Under the pieces are notes generated by a model. That model did no database searches. It saw only the letters and a list, made by a program, of their open reading frames with translations, and was not told the origin of the DNA. A stretch of 36,572 nucleotides of DNA, taken from contig CANNIS010000006.1 of assembly GCA_947505035.1 (NCBI GenBank), positions 1-36,572 of the forward strand, given 5' to 3'. The stretch comes from Sphingobacteriales bacterium (GTDB lineage Bacteria; Bacteroidota; Bacteroidia; Sphingobacteriales; Sphingobacteriaceae). Made by a program: the position numbers and the translations under genes. How positions within the stretch are numbered: the first letter of the stretch is position 1; each line of letters starts with the position of its first letter. Positions 26,753 to 34,450 of the stretch are shown one piece after another.

Positions 26753-29590
26753 TTACATTTCTTTTTTCAGAAATATTCCGGTAAAGCTTTTTTTGTTTTT
26801 AATTAACTTTTCTGGTGTTCCGTTAAATATAATTTCGCCACCTGCAGCGCCACCCTCGGGGCCCATATCAATAATATGATCGGCAACTTTAATAACATCT
26901 AAATTATGTTCGATTATAATAACGGTATTGCCTCTATCAACTAACTCTTGTAAAACATTTAATAGAATTCGAATGTCTTCGAAATGTAAACCGGTTGTTG
27001 GTTCGTCTAGAATATAAATGGTATTTCCGGTGTCTTTTTTAGAAAGCTCTGTGGCTAACTTTACACGCTGTGCCTCTCCACCAGATAGAGTTACAGACGA
27101 TTGCCCAATAGTAATATATCCTAAACCAACTTCTTGAATGGTTTTAATTTTACGCAAAATATGCGGCATGTTTTCGAAAAATGGAACAGCATCTTCTATG
27201 CTCATATTTAAAATGTCAGCAATAGATTTTCCTTTATAGCGTACTTCTAAAGTTTCGCGATTGTAGCGTTTACCATTACAAGACTCGCATGCAACTTGTA
27301 CATCTGGCAAGAAATTCATTTCAATTAATTTCATGCCCGCGCCTTCGCAAGTTTCGCACCTACCTCCTTTTACATTGAAAGAAAAACGGCCCGGTTTATA
27401 GCCTCGTATTTTGGCTTCTGGCAATTGCACAAATAAATTTCTGATATCAGAAAAAACACCGGTATAAGTAGCCGGATTGGAGCGAGGTGTACGCCCAATA
27501 GGTGTTTGATCGATTTCAATTACTTTATCGATATTTTCTAAACCACTTACTTTTTGAAAAGGCAAAGGTTTTTTCTTAGCCGAATAAACATGCTGGTTTA
27601 AAATTGGATAGAGTGTTTCGTTGATTAAAGTAGACTTTCCACTTCCAGAAACACCTGTAACACAAACAAACATGCCAAGTGGAATTGTTAGGTCGACAGA
27701 TTTTAAATTATTACCTGTAGCTTTTGTAATCTTAATTTGTTTGCCTGTTCCAACTCTTCTTTGCAAGGGCATAGCAATGGTTTTAATGCCATTGATATAT
27801 TGCATGGTGAGTGTATTTGCTTTTGCTAATTCTTTAGGTGTGCCTTGTGCAACCACTTGCCCGCCATGAATACCTGCTGCTGGGCCCATGTCAATTACAT
27901 GGTCGGCCTCCATAATCATGTCTTTGTCGTGCTCTACTACTAGAATTGAATTGCCAATATCTCTTAAATTTTTTAACGCTAAAATTAATTTTTCGTTATC
28001 TCGTTGGTGCAAACCAATAGATGGCTCATCTAAAATATATAATACATTTACCAATTGCGAACCAATTTGCGTTGCCAACCTTATACGCTGTGCCTCTCCG
28101 CCCGATAATGATTTGGTAACTCGGTCTAAATTTAAATAACTTAAACCAACATCATTTAAAAATCCAATTCTTGATTTTATTTCTTTGATAATTTCAACCG
28201 CAATGGTATTTTGCCTAGCGGATAATCTTTTTTCAATGCCTTCAAACCAATTAGCCAACTTCGCTAAATCCATACTTGCTAATTCATGGATATTTTTTTC
28301 ATCTACTTTAAAATGCAAAGATTCTTTTTTTAATCTTGCTGCATCACAAATCGGACAAGGTACTTTCTGCACAAAATCTTCTAAATTATTATCGATATCG
28401 TCGGCTCTTTTTTCGTTTTGCTGATCAATCATTTTAACCACACCCTGAAACGTAATGTTAAAATTGGTAACCGTCGAAGAATAGGGAACAACTACCGCAA
28501 CGGGCTCTTCGAGTCCATATAAAATTGCATTGATTGTTTCTTTTGTTAATTTTTCGATAGGCGTTTGTAAGGTGGCGCCGAATTTTTTCAGTACCGCTTT
28601 CAATACCTGAAATGTCCAGACATCTCTGTATTCGCCAATTGCGACAATACCTCCATTGGCAACACTTAGTTTTCGATCTGGCATCAGCAACTTTTCGTCC
28701 ACTTCAAAAACATATCCTAAACCATCACAATTTTCGCATGCGCCATAGGGCGAATTAAAAGAAAAAGAATTAGGTTGTGGTTCATCGTAAGATAAACCGG
28801 TAGTTGGACACATGAGAAATTTACTATAATGACTCACTTCGTTGCTTGCATTATCTAATACTTTGATAATTCCTTTGGCCTGCTTCATCGCAGATTTAAT
28901 GGCCTCTGTAATTCTTTGACGATCGTCTGTTCTAATTACAATGCGATCAATCACAATTTCTATATCATGTATTTTATAACGATCGAGTTGCATCTTGGGC
29001 TGCAAATCTAAAATTTCGTTGTCTACCCTCACTTTTGCAAAACCTTGCTTGCGCACTTGCTCAAACAATTCGCGGTAATGACCCTTTCGGCCTTTTACTA
29101 TTGGCGCTAATATGGTGACCGTTTTAGATTGGTAATTTTGAATAATGGCATCGATAATTTGCTCTTCTGTCATTTTGATCATCTGCTCGCCGGTATTGTA
29201 CGAATAAGCATCGGCTACCCTTGCGTAAAGCAATCTTAGAAAATCATAAATTTCGGTAATGGTTCCGACGGTTGATCTGGGATTTTTACTGGTCGTTTTT
29301 TGTTCGATGGCAATGACAGGACTGAGGCCTTCGATTTTATCTACATCGGGTCTTTCAAGCCCTCCTAAAAACTGTCGCGAATAAGCACTGAAAGTTTCCA
29401 TATACCTGCGCTGCCCTTCGGCATAAATGGTATCAAATGCTAAAGAAGATTTTCCACTTCCACTCAATCCGGTAATAACTACCAGTTGGTTTCGAGGAAA
29501 TTTAATATCAATGTTTTTTAAATTATGTACACGAGCACCATACACCTCAACGGCTTGTATTCCGGTTGTTTCGCTTTGTTTTTTCTTCAT
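26753..29590 (-). CDS. uvrA: Excinuclease ABC subunit A
   Basis: UvrA is the damage-sensing ATPase of nucleotide excision repair. The 945-residue protein has two ABC modules: Walker A GLSGSGKSS (41-49) and GVSGSGKST in the second half, signatures SLSGGEAQRIRLA and TLSGGEAQRVKLA, and Walker B ILDEPSIGLHQRD and ILDEPTTGLHFED. The C-terminal zinc finger is complete (CETC and CESC in a CX2C pattern). The first zinc finger is not: CPTTG (Cys261) lacks the second Cys, with Thr264 in its place, while Cys285 and Cys288 remain. I recall similar UvrA forms in Bacteroidota, so this may be a clade feature and not damage. Upstream on the same strand is a lytic transglycosylase gene, 99 bases away. Confidence 0.96.
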   Translation of the reverse strand: MKKKQSETTGIQAVEVYGARVHNLKNIDIKFPRNQLVVITGLSGSGKSSLAFDTIYAEGQRRYMETFSAYSRQFLGGLERPDVDKIEGLSPVIAIEQKTTSKNPRSTVGTITEIYDFLRLLYARVADAYSYNTGEQMIKMTEEQIIDAIIQNYQSKTVTILAPIVKGRKGHYRELFEQVRKQGFAKVRVDNEILDLQPKMQLDRYKIHDIEIVIDRIVIRTDDRQRITEAIKSAMKQAKGIIKVLDNASNEVSHYSKFLMCPTTGLSYDEPQPNSFSFNSPYGACENCDGLGYVFEVDEKLLMPDRKLSVANGGIVAIGEYRDVWTFQVLKAVLKKFGATLQTPIEKLTKETINAILYGLEEPVAVVVPYSSTVTNFNITFQGVVKMIDQQNEKRADDIDNNLEDFVQKVPCPICDAARLKKESLHFKVDEKNIHELASMDLAKLANWFEGIEKRLSARQNTIAVEIIKEIKSRIGFLNDVGLSYLNLDRVTKSLSGGEAQRIRLATQIGSQLVNVLYILDEPSIGLHQRDNEKLILALKNLRDIGNSILVVEHDKDMIMEADHVIDMGPAAGIHGGQVVAQGTPKELAKANTLTMQYINGIKTIAMPLQRRVGTGKQIKITKATGNNLKSVDLTIPLGMFVCVTGVSGSGKSTLINETLYPILNQHVYSAKKKPLPFQKVSGLENIDKVIEIDQTPIGRTPRSNPATYTGVFSDIRNLFVQLPEAKIRGYKPGRFSFNVKGGRCETCEGAGMKLIEMNFLPDVQVACESCNGKRYNRETLEVRYKGKSIADILNMSIEDAVPFFENMPHILRKIKTIQEVGLGYITIGQSSVTLSGGEAQRVKLATELSKKDTGNTIYILDEPTTGLHFEDIRILLNVLQELVDRGNTVIIIEHNLDVIKVADHIIDMGPEGGAAGGEIIFNGTPEKLIKNKKSFTGIFLKKEM

Positions 29591-29689
29591 AGATTGGGCA
29601 TAAAACTAAACAAAAAAACCGAGAAATGGAGCTCCCGGGTGGCTATTTAGCTGTATGAAAAAGGAAAAATAAAGCGTTTTGTTTGCCGA

Positions 29690-30466
29690 TTATTTTTGGG
29701 CAATAAAAGATGCACTTAGCGGCAAGTCTTGTTTTGGAATTCGATAACCATAATTAGCAGGATGCGCCAAGACTTCTTTCATGGCTAAGATGCGATATAC
29801 ATACCTGGCCGCTTCTCTATTTAATTTTAAATCGTAATAATTCTTGGTGTGCTGGCGAGCAATTTGTGTTTTGGTGGCATTGACCCCCATATTATAAGCA
29901 AGTGCGACTAAAGTCCAAGAACCTAATTCCCTTTTGAGTTTTTTCAAATGCTTACAAGCTGCTTTAGTTGATTTTTCGATGTGATTGCGTTCGTCTAGTT
30001 CGCTATTTACCGTTAAACCGTATTCTACAGCTGTTTTATCCATCAATTGCCAAAAGCCAACAGCCCCTGCAGGCGAAGTGGCATTTAAGAAGCCCGATTC
30101 TATTGCAGGTAAATATTTAAAATCTGAAGGGATATGGTTTTTCGCTAAAATTTTTTCGATTAAAGGGAACCAACGGTTTGCTCTTTGGTGCATTTCGAGG
30201 CTTTGTGTATGCCAATATGAATTAGCAAACAAGGCGCGATCCATTTTTTCATACACTTCAAAATTATCGAGCGGTACTTGTTCGCCTGCAAAGTTTAAAT
30301 CGCCAGGAATATTAAAGGCGTATACTTTGTATTTAGCCTGAAAATCTTGTTTGAATTTATCCTCGTCGATATGTGTAGCAAAAACGAAAAGCTGCTGCAC
30401 TAAAGTGGCCAACATGACCAAGGCAAAACTATATAAATACTTTATTTTAATTCTGTTCATTTTCAT
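29690..30466 (-). CDS. Lytic transglycosylase (SLT domain)
   Basis: The 258-residue protein has an N-terminal membrane or signal helix (YLYSFALVMLATLVQQLFVF) and a single SLT domain that cleaves peptidoglycan with formation of 1,6-anhydro-muramic acid. The catalytic Glu123 is in AIESGFLNATSPAGAVGFWQ, followed by ALAYNMG. It ends after the catalytic domain, with no LysM repeats, so it is MltD-like without the cell-wall binding part. The ATG at 30466 is supported by a perfect AAGGAGG seven bases upstream, unusual in this genome; ATG at 30460 is less likely. Confidence 0.9.
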   Translation of the reverse strand: MKMNRIKIKYLYSFALVMLATLVQQLFVFATHIDEDKFKQDFQAKYKVYAFNIPGDLNFAGEQVPLDNFEVYEKMDRALFANSYWHTQSLEMHQRANRWFPLIEKILAKNHIPSDFKYLPAIESGFLNATSPAGAVGFWQLMDKTAVEYGLTVNSELDERNHIEKSTKAACKHLKKLKRELGSWTLVALAYNMGVNATKTQIARQHTKNYYDLKLNREAARYVYRILAMKEVLAHPANYGYRIPKQDLPLSASFIAQK

Positions 30467-30473
30467 AAAAAAT

Positions 30474-30480
30474 CCTCCTT
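30474..30480 (-). promoter_or_regulatory. Full Shine-Dalgarno sequence before the lytic transglycosylase gene
   Basis: On the minus strand AAGGAGG is separated from the ATG by seven bases. Nearly all other genes in the window lack such a site, so it is noteworthy and fixes the start at 30466. Confidence 0.8.
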
Positions 30481-30525
30481 AAAATCGGAGAAAATGGTCT
30501 GATTATACCCTCTCTCATTTTACTA

Positions 30526-30533
30526 CAAATATA
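30526..30533 (-). promoter_or_regulatory. -7 promoter element of the lytic transglycosylase gene
   Basis: TATATTTG on the minus strand, an exact consensus match, giving a leader of about 50 bases before the Shine-Dalgarno and ATG. No clear -33 element was found. Confidence 0.45.
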
Positions 30534-30677
30534 AAGATAAACATTCATTTACTTAATAACGAGGTGTTTATGAAAATTATTGCAATCTAAGCCATTAAAA
30601 CGACCTCTAAAGTGCTCATAATTAACCTATCATGCGTTTTTTAAAAAAATCAAAGAAAATGGCATTTTTTGACTTTT

Positions 30678-30711
30678 TTTGCTGAATTAGCCTAAAATCG
30701 ATGTATTTTTG
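30678..30711 (+). promoter_or_regulatory. Promoter-like -33/-7 pair abutting the pseudouridine synthase start
   Basis: TTTG (30678-30681) and TATTTTTG (30704-30711) are 22 bases apart and match the Bacteroidota consensus. The ATG at 30715 starts three bases after the -7 element, so transcription would begin at or just past the start codon. The rest of the 248-base gap between the flanking genes (30467-30714) shows only A/T-rich DNA and the minus-strand leader. Confidence 0.45.
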
Positions 30712-30714
30712 CAT

Positions 30715-32502
30715 ATGAATAAATCAAACCCATCTCGTCGCGAGGACGATAAAAAACCTAGGAAACCAAGAATTGTTAAATCAGAACATTCGGGACCTAA
30801 AAAAAACGAACGCGCAGGCAAGCCTTTTAAAGTTCGTTCTACCACAGATTTCACAGAAACAAAACCCACCAAAGAAGGTAATTTCGATAAATTCAAGAAA
30901 AAACCAGAAGCCCCTCGTAATACTGACGAAAGACCTAATCGCAGGTTTAGTCCAAAAGACTTTGATTCTTCAGATCGCAAACCATACAGAGACGATAGCA
31001 AATCAGATTTTAAACGCGGCCCTAAAAAAGATTTCGAATCATCAGATCGCAAACCATATAGAGACGATAGCAAATCAGATTTTAAACGCGGTCCTAAAAA
31101 AGATTTCGAATCATCAGATCGCAAACCATACAGAGACGATAGCAAATCAGATTTTAAACGCGGCCCTAAAAAAGATTTCGAATCATCAGATCGCAAACCA
31201 TACAGAGACGATAGCAAATCAGATTTTAAACGCGGTCCTAAAAAAGATTTCGAATCATCAGATCGCAAACCATACAGAGACGATAGCAAATCAGATTTTA
31301 AGAAAGGCAATGCCTCGGCAAATTCATTTGAAAAAAGAAATTCAAACCCTGTTGAGAAAAAAGGCCGCTTAGATAATAAAGAATACAAAGCACGCAAACC
31401 AAAAACCGACGATCGCAGTAACGAAAGAATTAGTAGAACAGTTGGTAATACCGAAAGAAGATCAACCATTAAAAAAGAAATTCCAAAAGAAAATACATAC
31501 GATCAAAAAAGAGCAGAACGTGCAGCTTCACAAGATAATCCAACAGAAATATATGAAAAAATAAATTTCAGTGGATGGGAAGAGGAAGTGAAGGAACCAA
31601 AAGAGCCCAGAGCTCCGCGTCCTAAACGTGTGAAAGAAGAAACAACAGATTTTGATGTAGCACCTATCAAAAAGCCGAGAAAATTAAAATCGGAAATGGG
31701 CGAATTGCCTTACGAAAGAAAAGCACTTAAAAAAGCGGTAATACCTACCACTCCTCAAAAGAAAGTAAAAACTTTTGCAGATGATGGATTGACTAGACTA
31801 AATAAATACATTGCCAACGCGGGTGTTTGCTCTAGAAGAAAAGCCGATGAATTAATTGAATCTGGTGCCGTAATGGTAAACGATGAATTAGTTAAAGAGC
31901 TAGGTTATAAAGTAAAAGATACCGATAAAATTACTTTTCAAGGTAAAGTATTGAAGCGCCAAAAGCTGACCTATATCTTATTAAACAAACCAAAAGATTA
32001 CATTACTACACTCGACGATCCGATGGAACGAAGAACCGTAATGGAATTAATTAAAAGTACCACCAACGAACGCGTTTACCCAGTAGGCCGTTTAGACAGA
32101 AACACTACCGGACTTTTATTAATGACTAATGATGGCGATTTAGCAGATGTACTTTCGCATCCAAGAAATAAAGTTAAAAAACTATACGAAGTAGAATTAG
32201 ACAAATCTTTGAGCCCATCCGATTTTGATAAAATTAAAAAAGGGGTTGAACTAGAAGATGGCGAAGCAGAAGTAGACGAACTTTCTTATGTAGAAGGAAA
32301 GTCTAAAAAGCACATTGGCATTGGCATTCACATTGGTAGAAACAGAATTGTTAGAAGAATATTTGAATCATTAGGCTATACCATTGTTCGATTAGATCGT
32401 GTAATTTATGCAGGCTTAACAAAATTAGATTTATCTAGAGGGCGTTGTAGATTTTTAACTCAAGAAGAAATTATTCACTTAAAACACTTGAATAAATATT
32501 AA
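30715..32502 (+). CDS. 23S rRNA pseudouridine synthase, RluB/RsuA type, with a long repeat-rich N-terminal extension
   Basis: The 595-residue protein is much longer than RluB of E. coli because of an N-terminal extension of about 355 residues. That part is charged, poor in hydrophobic residues and probably disordered; residues 81-200 consist of five 24-residue repeats (type KDFESSDRKPYRDDSKSDFK). The C-terminal part is normal: an S4 RNA-binding domain from about 357 (LNKYIANAGVCSRRKADELI) and the synthase domain with catalytic Asp461 in GRLDRNTTGLLLMTNDG, then RNRIVRRIFESLGY. The likely target is a 23S rRNA uridine, by family. The ATG at 30715 is used; a TTG at 30709 would add two residues. 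mtgA follows 4 bases after the stop. Confidence 0.92.
   Translation: MNKSNPSRREDDKKPRKPRIVKSEHSGPKKNERAGKPFKVRSTTDFTETKPTKEGNFDKFKKKPEAPRNTDERPNRRFSPKDFDSSDRKPYRDDSKSDFKRGPKKDFESSDRKPYRDDSKSDFKRGPKKDFESSDRKPYRDDSKSDFKRGPKKDFESSDRKPYRDDSKSDFKRGPKKDFESSDRKPYRDDSKSDFKKGNASANSFEKRNSNPVEKKGRLDNKEYKARKPKTDDRSNERISRTVGNTERRSTIKKEIPKENTYDQKRAERAASQDNPTEIYEKINFSGWEEEVKEPKEPRAPRPKRVKEETTDFDVAPIKKPRKLKSEMGELPYERKALKKAVIPTTPQKKVKTFADDGLTRLNKYIANAGVCSRRKADELIESGAVMVNDELVKELGYKVKDTDKITFQGKVLKRQKLTYILLNKPKDYITTLDDPMERRTVMELIKSTTNERVYPVGRLDRNTTGLLLMTNDGDLADVLSHPRNKVKKLYEVELDKSLSPSDFDKIKKGVELEDGEAEVDELSYVEGKSKKHIGIGIHIGRNRIVRRIFESLGYTIVRLDRVIYAGLTKLDLSRGRCRFLTQEEIIHLKHLNKY
30955..31314 (+). repeat. Five tandem 72-bp in-frame repeats in the pseudouridine synthase gene
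   Basis: Units start at 30955, 31027, 31099, 31171 and 31243. Units 2 to 4 are almost identical in DNA; unit 1 differs in a few bases at its left end and unit 5 at its right end. A single C/T difference near the unit end alternates (GGC, GGT, GGC, GGT) over units 1 to 4, which suggests duplication of a 144-bp pair. Seventy-two is a multiple of three, so copy number can change without breaking the frame. Confidence 0.95.
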
Positions 32503-32506
32503 TCGA

Positions 32507-33193
32507 ATGCTGAAAAAAATTTACCGCTTCTTTAGGAAATTGATGCTGTATTTTTTTATCGGCAGTGTAGCCCTTACTATAATTTATCGGTTTGTACCAC
32601 CACCTTTCACCTATCTGATGATCCAAAGGTTGGTAGAACAAAAAATGGATGGCGAAGATTTAAAGCTACGAAAAGATTGGGTGAGTATTGAAGAAATGTC
32701 TCCTTATTTAGTACGCGCGGTAATTGCCTCCGAAGACCAACACTTTAATGAGCATTGGGGCTTTGATATAGAAGCTTTACAAAAAGCCTACCAGCACAAT
32801 CAAAAAAGTAAAAAAGTAAAGGGTGGTTCTACCATTTCACAACAAGTTGCCAAAAATGTTTTTCTATGGCCGGGTCGTTCTTATATTAGAAAAGGACTCG
32901 AAGCATACTTTACTATTTTAATAGAAATAACTTGGTCGAAAAAAAGAATCATGGAAATCTATTTGAATGAAATAGAAATGGGTGATGGTATTTATGGCGC
33001 AGAGGCTGCATCTAAAAAATATTTCCGAAAGCCTGCTAAAGATTTAAGCAAGCGTGAGTCGGCACTTGTAGCTGCGGTGTTACCGAATCCTATTAGGTGG
33101 ACACCTGCAAATCCTAACGCCTATATTCAACGAAGGCAATACAGAATATTAAGAGCCATGCGTTATGTAGGTAACCCTGAATATTTAAAATAA
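32507..33193 (+). CDS. mtgA: Monofunctional biosynthetic peptidoglycan transglycosylase
   Basis: MtgA polymerises glycan strands from lipid II. The 228-residue protein has one N-terminal membrane helix (MLYFFIGSVALTIIYRF) and a GT51 domain: catalytic Glu76 in VIASEDQHFNEHWGFD, KGGSTISQQVAKNVFLWPGR, KKRIMEIYLNEIEMGDGIYG with the second glutamate, and LVAAVLPNPIRW. There is no transpeptidase domain, which distinguishes it from class A PBPs. It starts 4 bases after the pseudouridine synthase stop and is closed by a strong terminator shared with rplI. Confidence 0.95.
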   Translation: MLKKIYRFFRKLMLYFFIGSVALTIIYRFVPPPFTYLMIQRLVEQKMDGEDLKLRKDWVSIEEMSPYLVRAVIASEDQHFNEHWGFDIEALQKAYQHNQKSKKVKGGSTISQQVAKNVFLWPGRSYIRKGLEAYFTILIEITWSKKRIMEIYLNEIEMGDGIYGAEAASKKYFRKPAKDLSKRESALVAAVLPNPIRWTPANPNAYIQRRQYRILRAMRYVGNPEYLK

Positions 33194-33226
33194 AAAAAAG
33201 CCTCAAGAAATCTTGAGGCTTTTTTA
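33193..33226. terminator. Bidirectional intrinsic terminator between mtgA and rplI
   Basis: AAAAAGCCTCAAGA (33195-33208) and TCTTGAGGCTTTTT (33211-33224) form a long perfect stem with A and T tracts on each side, suitable for both the plus-strand mtgA and the minus-strand ribosomal protein operon. Confidence 0.9.
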
Positions 33227-33241
33227 ATTTTTTATTTTCAA

Positions 33242-33685
33242 TTATTCTGCAACTACTTCAAAAGGTACTTGAATTTTTACCTCTTTGTGAAGATTTAAGT
33301 TAGCGATGTAAGAACCTACAAACTTTACATCTGTTTCAAATGTAATGCGCTTGCGATCTACTTCGAATCCTAATTTCTTCAACTCTTCTGCAAATTGAAT
33401 CGTATTTACTGCACCAAATATTTTACCAGACTCTCCAGCTTTAGCACCAATTTTAACAGTGATTGCTTTTAATCCTTCCGCCATATCAGTAGCAAGATTT
33501 TTAATTCTATCTTGTTTGAATTGCGTTTGTTTTAAATATTCCGTGTGCATTTTACGGTTTGGCTCATTCGCAATAACTGCAAATCCTTGTGGGATTAAAA
33601 AGTTACGACCATAACCATTTTTTACTTTAACGATATCGTCCTTGTATCCAAGGCTCTTAACATCTTGCTTTAAAATTACTTCCAT
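33242..33685 (-). CDS. rplI: 50S ribosomal protein bL9
   Basis: The 147-residue protein starts with MEVILKQDVKSLGYKDDIV and KNGYGRNFLIPQGFAV, the bL9 N-terminal domain signature, continues through the long connecting helix and ends with the C-terminal RNA-binding domain. Length is normal. It is the third gene of the bS6-bS18-bL9 operon. A full AAGGAGG lies eight bases before the ATG and overlaps the rpsR stop codon, in contrast to the A-rich leaders of most genes here. Confidence 0.97.
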   Translation of the reverse strand: MEVILKQDVKSLGYKDDIVKVKNGYGRNFLIPQGFAVIANEPNRKMHTEYLKQTQFKQDRIKNLATDMAEGLKAITVKIGAKAGESGKIFGAVNTIQFAEELKKLGFEVDRKRITFETDVKFVGSYIANLNLHKEVKIQVPFEVVAE

Positions 33686-33693
33686 GTCGTCTT

Positions 33694-33700
33694 CCTCCTT
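33694..33700 (-). promoter_or_regulatory. Full Shine-Dalgarno sequence before rplI
   Basis: AAGGAGG on the minus strand, overlapping the rpsR stop codon (TAAGGAGG), with an eight-base spacer to the rplI ATG. Confidence 0.85.
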
Positions 33701-33962
33701 ATTTTAATGAATCTGCTACATATGGTAAAATACCAATGTGACGTGCACGCTTTACAGCTTGTGCCACTTTACGTTGGTATTTTAAAGATGTACCTGTTAA
33801 ACGACGAGGTAAAATTTTACCTTGATCATTAATGAACTTCAACAAGAAGTTTGCATCCTTGTAATCGATATACTTGATTCCGTTTTTCTTAAAACGACAG
33901 TATTTCTTGCGGTTATCCTCTACTTTGGCAGCGGTAACGTATGTTATTTTATCTCTAGCCAT
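33699..33962 (-). CDS. rpsR: 30S ribosomal protein bS18
   Basis: The 87-residue protein has the bS18 core [38 protein letters not shown] and [22 protein letters not shown]. It binds bS6 on the 30S platform. The start shares one base with the rpsF stop (TAATG), and a perfect AGGAGG lies seven bases upstream inside the end of rpsF, where it encodes Glu-Glu. In Bacteroidota bS18, bS6 and bS21 form the pocket that holds the anti-Shine-Dalgarno, so a strong Shine-Dalgarno on this gene suggests feedback; see findings. Confidence 0.97.
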   Translation of the reverse strand: MARDKITYVTAAKVEDNRKKYCRFKKNGIKYIDYKDANFLLKFINDQGKILPRRLTGTSLKYQRKVAQAVKRARHIGILPYVADSLK

Positions 33963-34330
33963 TATTTTGCCTCCTCTGCTTTAACTCTTTTGGGTAATGG
34001 AGCCAATTGACCATTACGCTTACGATCATTGTATGACGCTGCGTGTTTGTCAAGTGCTACAGTCAAGAAACGCATGATGCGCTCATCTCTCTTGTACTCG
34101 ATTTCCAATTTGTTGATTAATTCTCCATTAGCTTTGAATTCCGTAACCTTGTAGAAGCCAGTTGTCTTCTTTTGGATCGGATAAGCTAGTTTTTTCAGAC
34201 CCCAATTGTCTTCATGGACAATTTCGGCACCGTTATCTGTTAAGATTTTATTGAATTTGGCATGCACCTCTTTCAACAATTCTTCAGACAACAACGGGGT
34301 CACAACGATTAACGTTTCGTAATTTCTCAT
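33962..34330 (-). CDS. rpsF: 30S ribosomal protein bS6
   Basis: The 122-residue protein starts with [20 protein letters not shown] and has the family blocks [19 protein letters not shown] and [15 protein letters not shown]. It partners bS18 on the platform of the 30S subunit. It is the first gene of the operon and, unlike the next two, has no Shine-Dalgarno before its ATG. Its promoter is one of the clearest in the window, with a leader of about 50 bases carrying a small CCGC/GCGG hairpin. Confidence 0.97.
   Translation of the reverse strand: MRNYETLIVVTPLLSEELLKEVHAKFNKILTDNGAEIVHEDNWGLKKLAYPIQKKTTGFYKVTEFKANGELINKLEIEYKRDERIMRFLTVALDKHAASYNDRKRNGQLAPLPKRVKAEEAK
33970..33975 (-). promoter_or_regulatory. 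Full Shine-Dalgarno sequence before rpsR
   Basis: AGGAGG on the minus strand within the last codons of rpsF, with a seven-base spacer to the rpsR ATG. Confidence 0.85.
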
Positions 34331-34386
34331 TGTGTTACTTTGCTTTTTGTTTAAAATTGTTAGTTATTTCCGCTTTTTGCGGGTTG

Positions 34387-34419
34387 CAAATATAGCCTTT
34401 TACTATAGAAAAAGCAAAA
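34387..34419 (-). promoter_or_regulatory. Promoter of the rpsF-rpsR-rplI operon
   Basis: On the minus strand TTTTG (34419-34415), a 20-base spacer, and TATATTTG (34394-34387) fit the Bacteroidota -33/-7 consensus closely. The rpsF ATG is about 57 bases beyond the -7 element. Confidence 0.72.
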
Positions 34420-34450
34420 TTATTTAGCTATAAATCTGAATATGGAGGGC

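Noticed and set aside
30955-31314. Possible CRISPR array
   Set aside because: Units are 72 bp, directly adjacent with no unique spacers, and lie in frame inside a coding sequence.
30687-31469. Long antisense open frame (260 codons) over the pseudouridine synthase repeat
   Set aside because: The 72-bp repeat has no stop in several frames, so open shadows arise automatically. The product is a repeat of the complement with no domain or start signal. The forward +2 frame (30773-31372) is open for the same reason.
34331-34386. S6:S18-binding leader motif before rpsF
   Set aside because: The leader has a small CCGC/GCGG hairpin, but the known motif needs a CCG in an internal loop with flanking stems; here the CCG is in the stem itself and no outer helix is seen.
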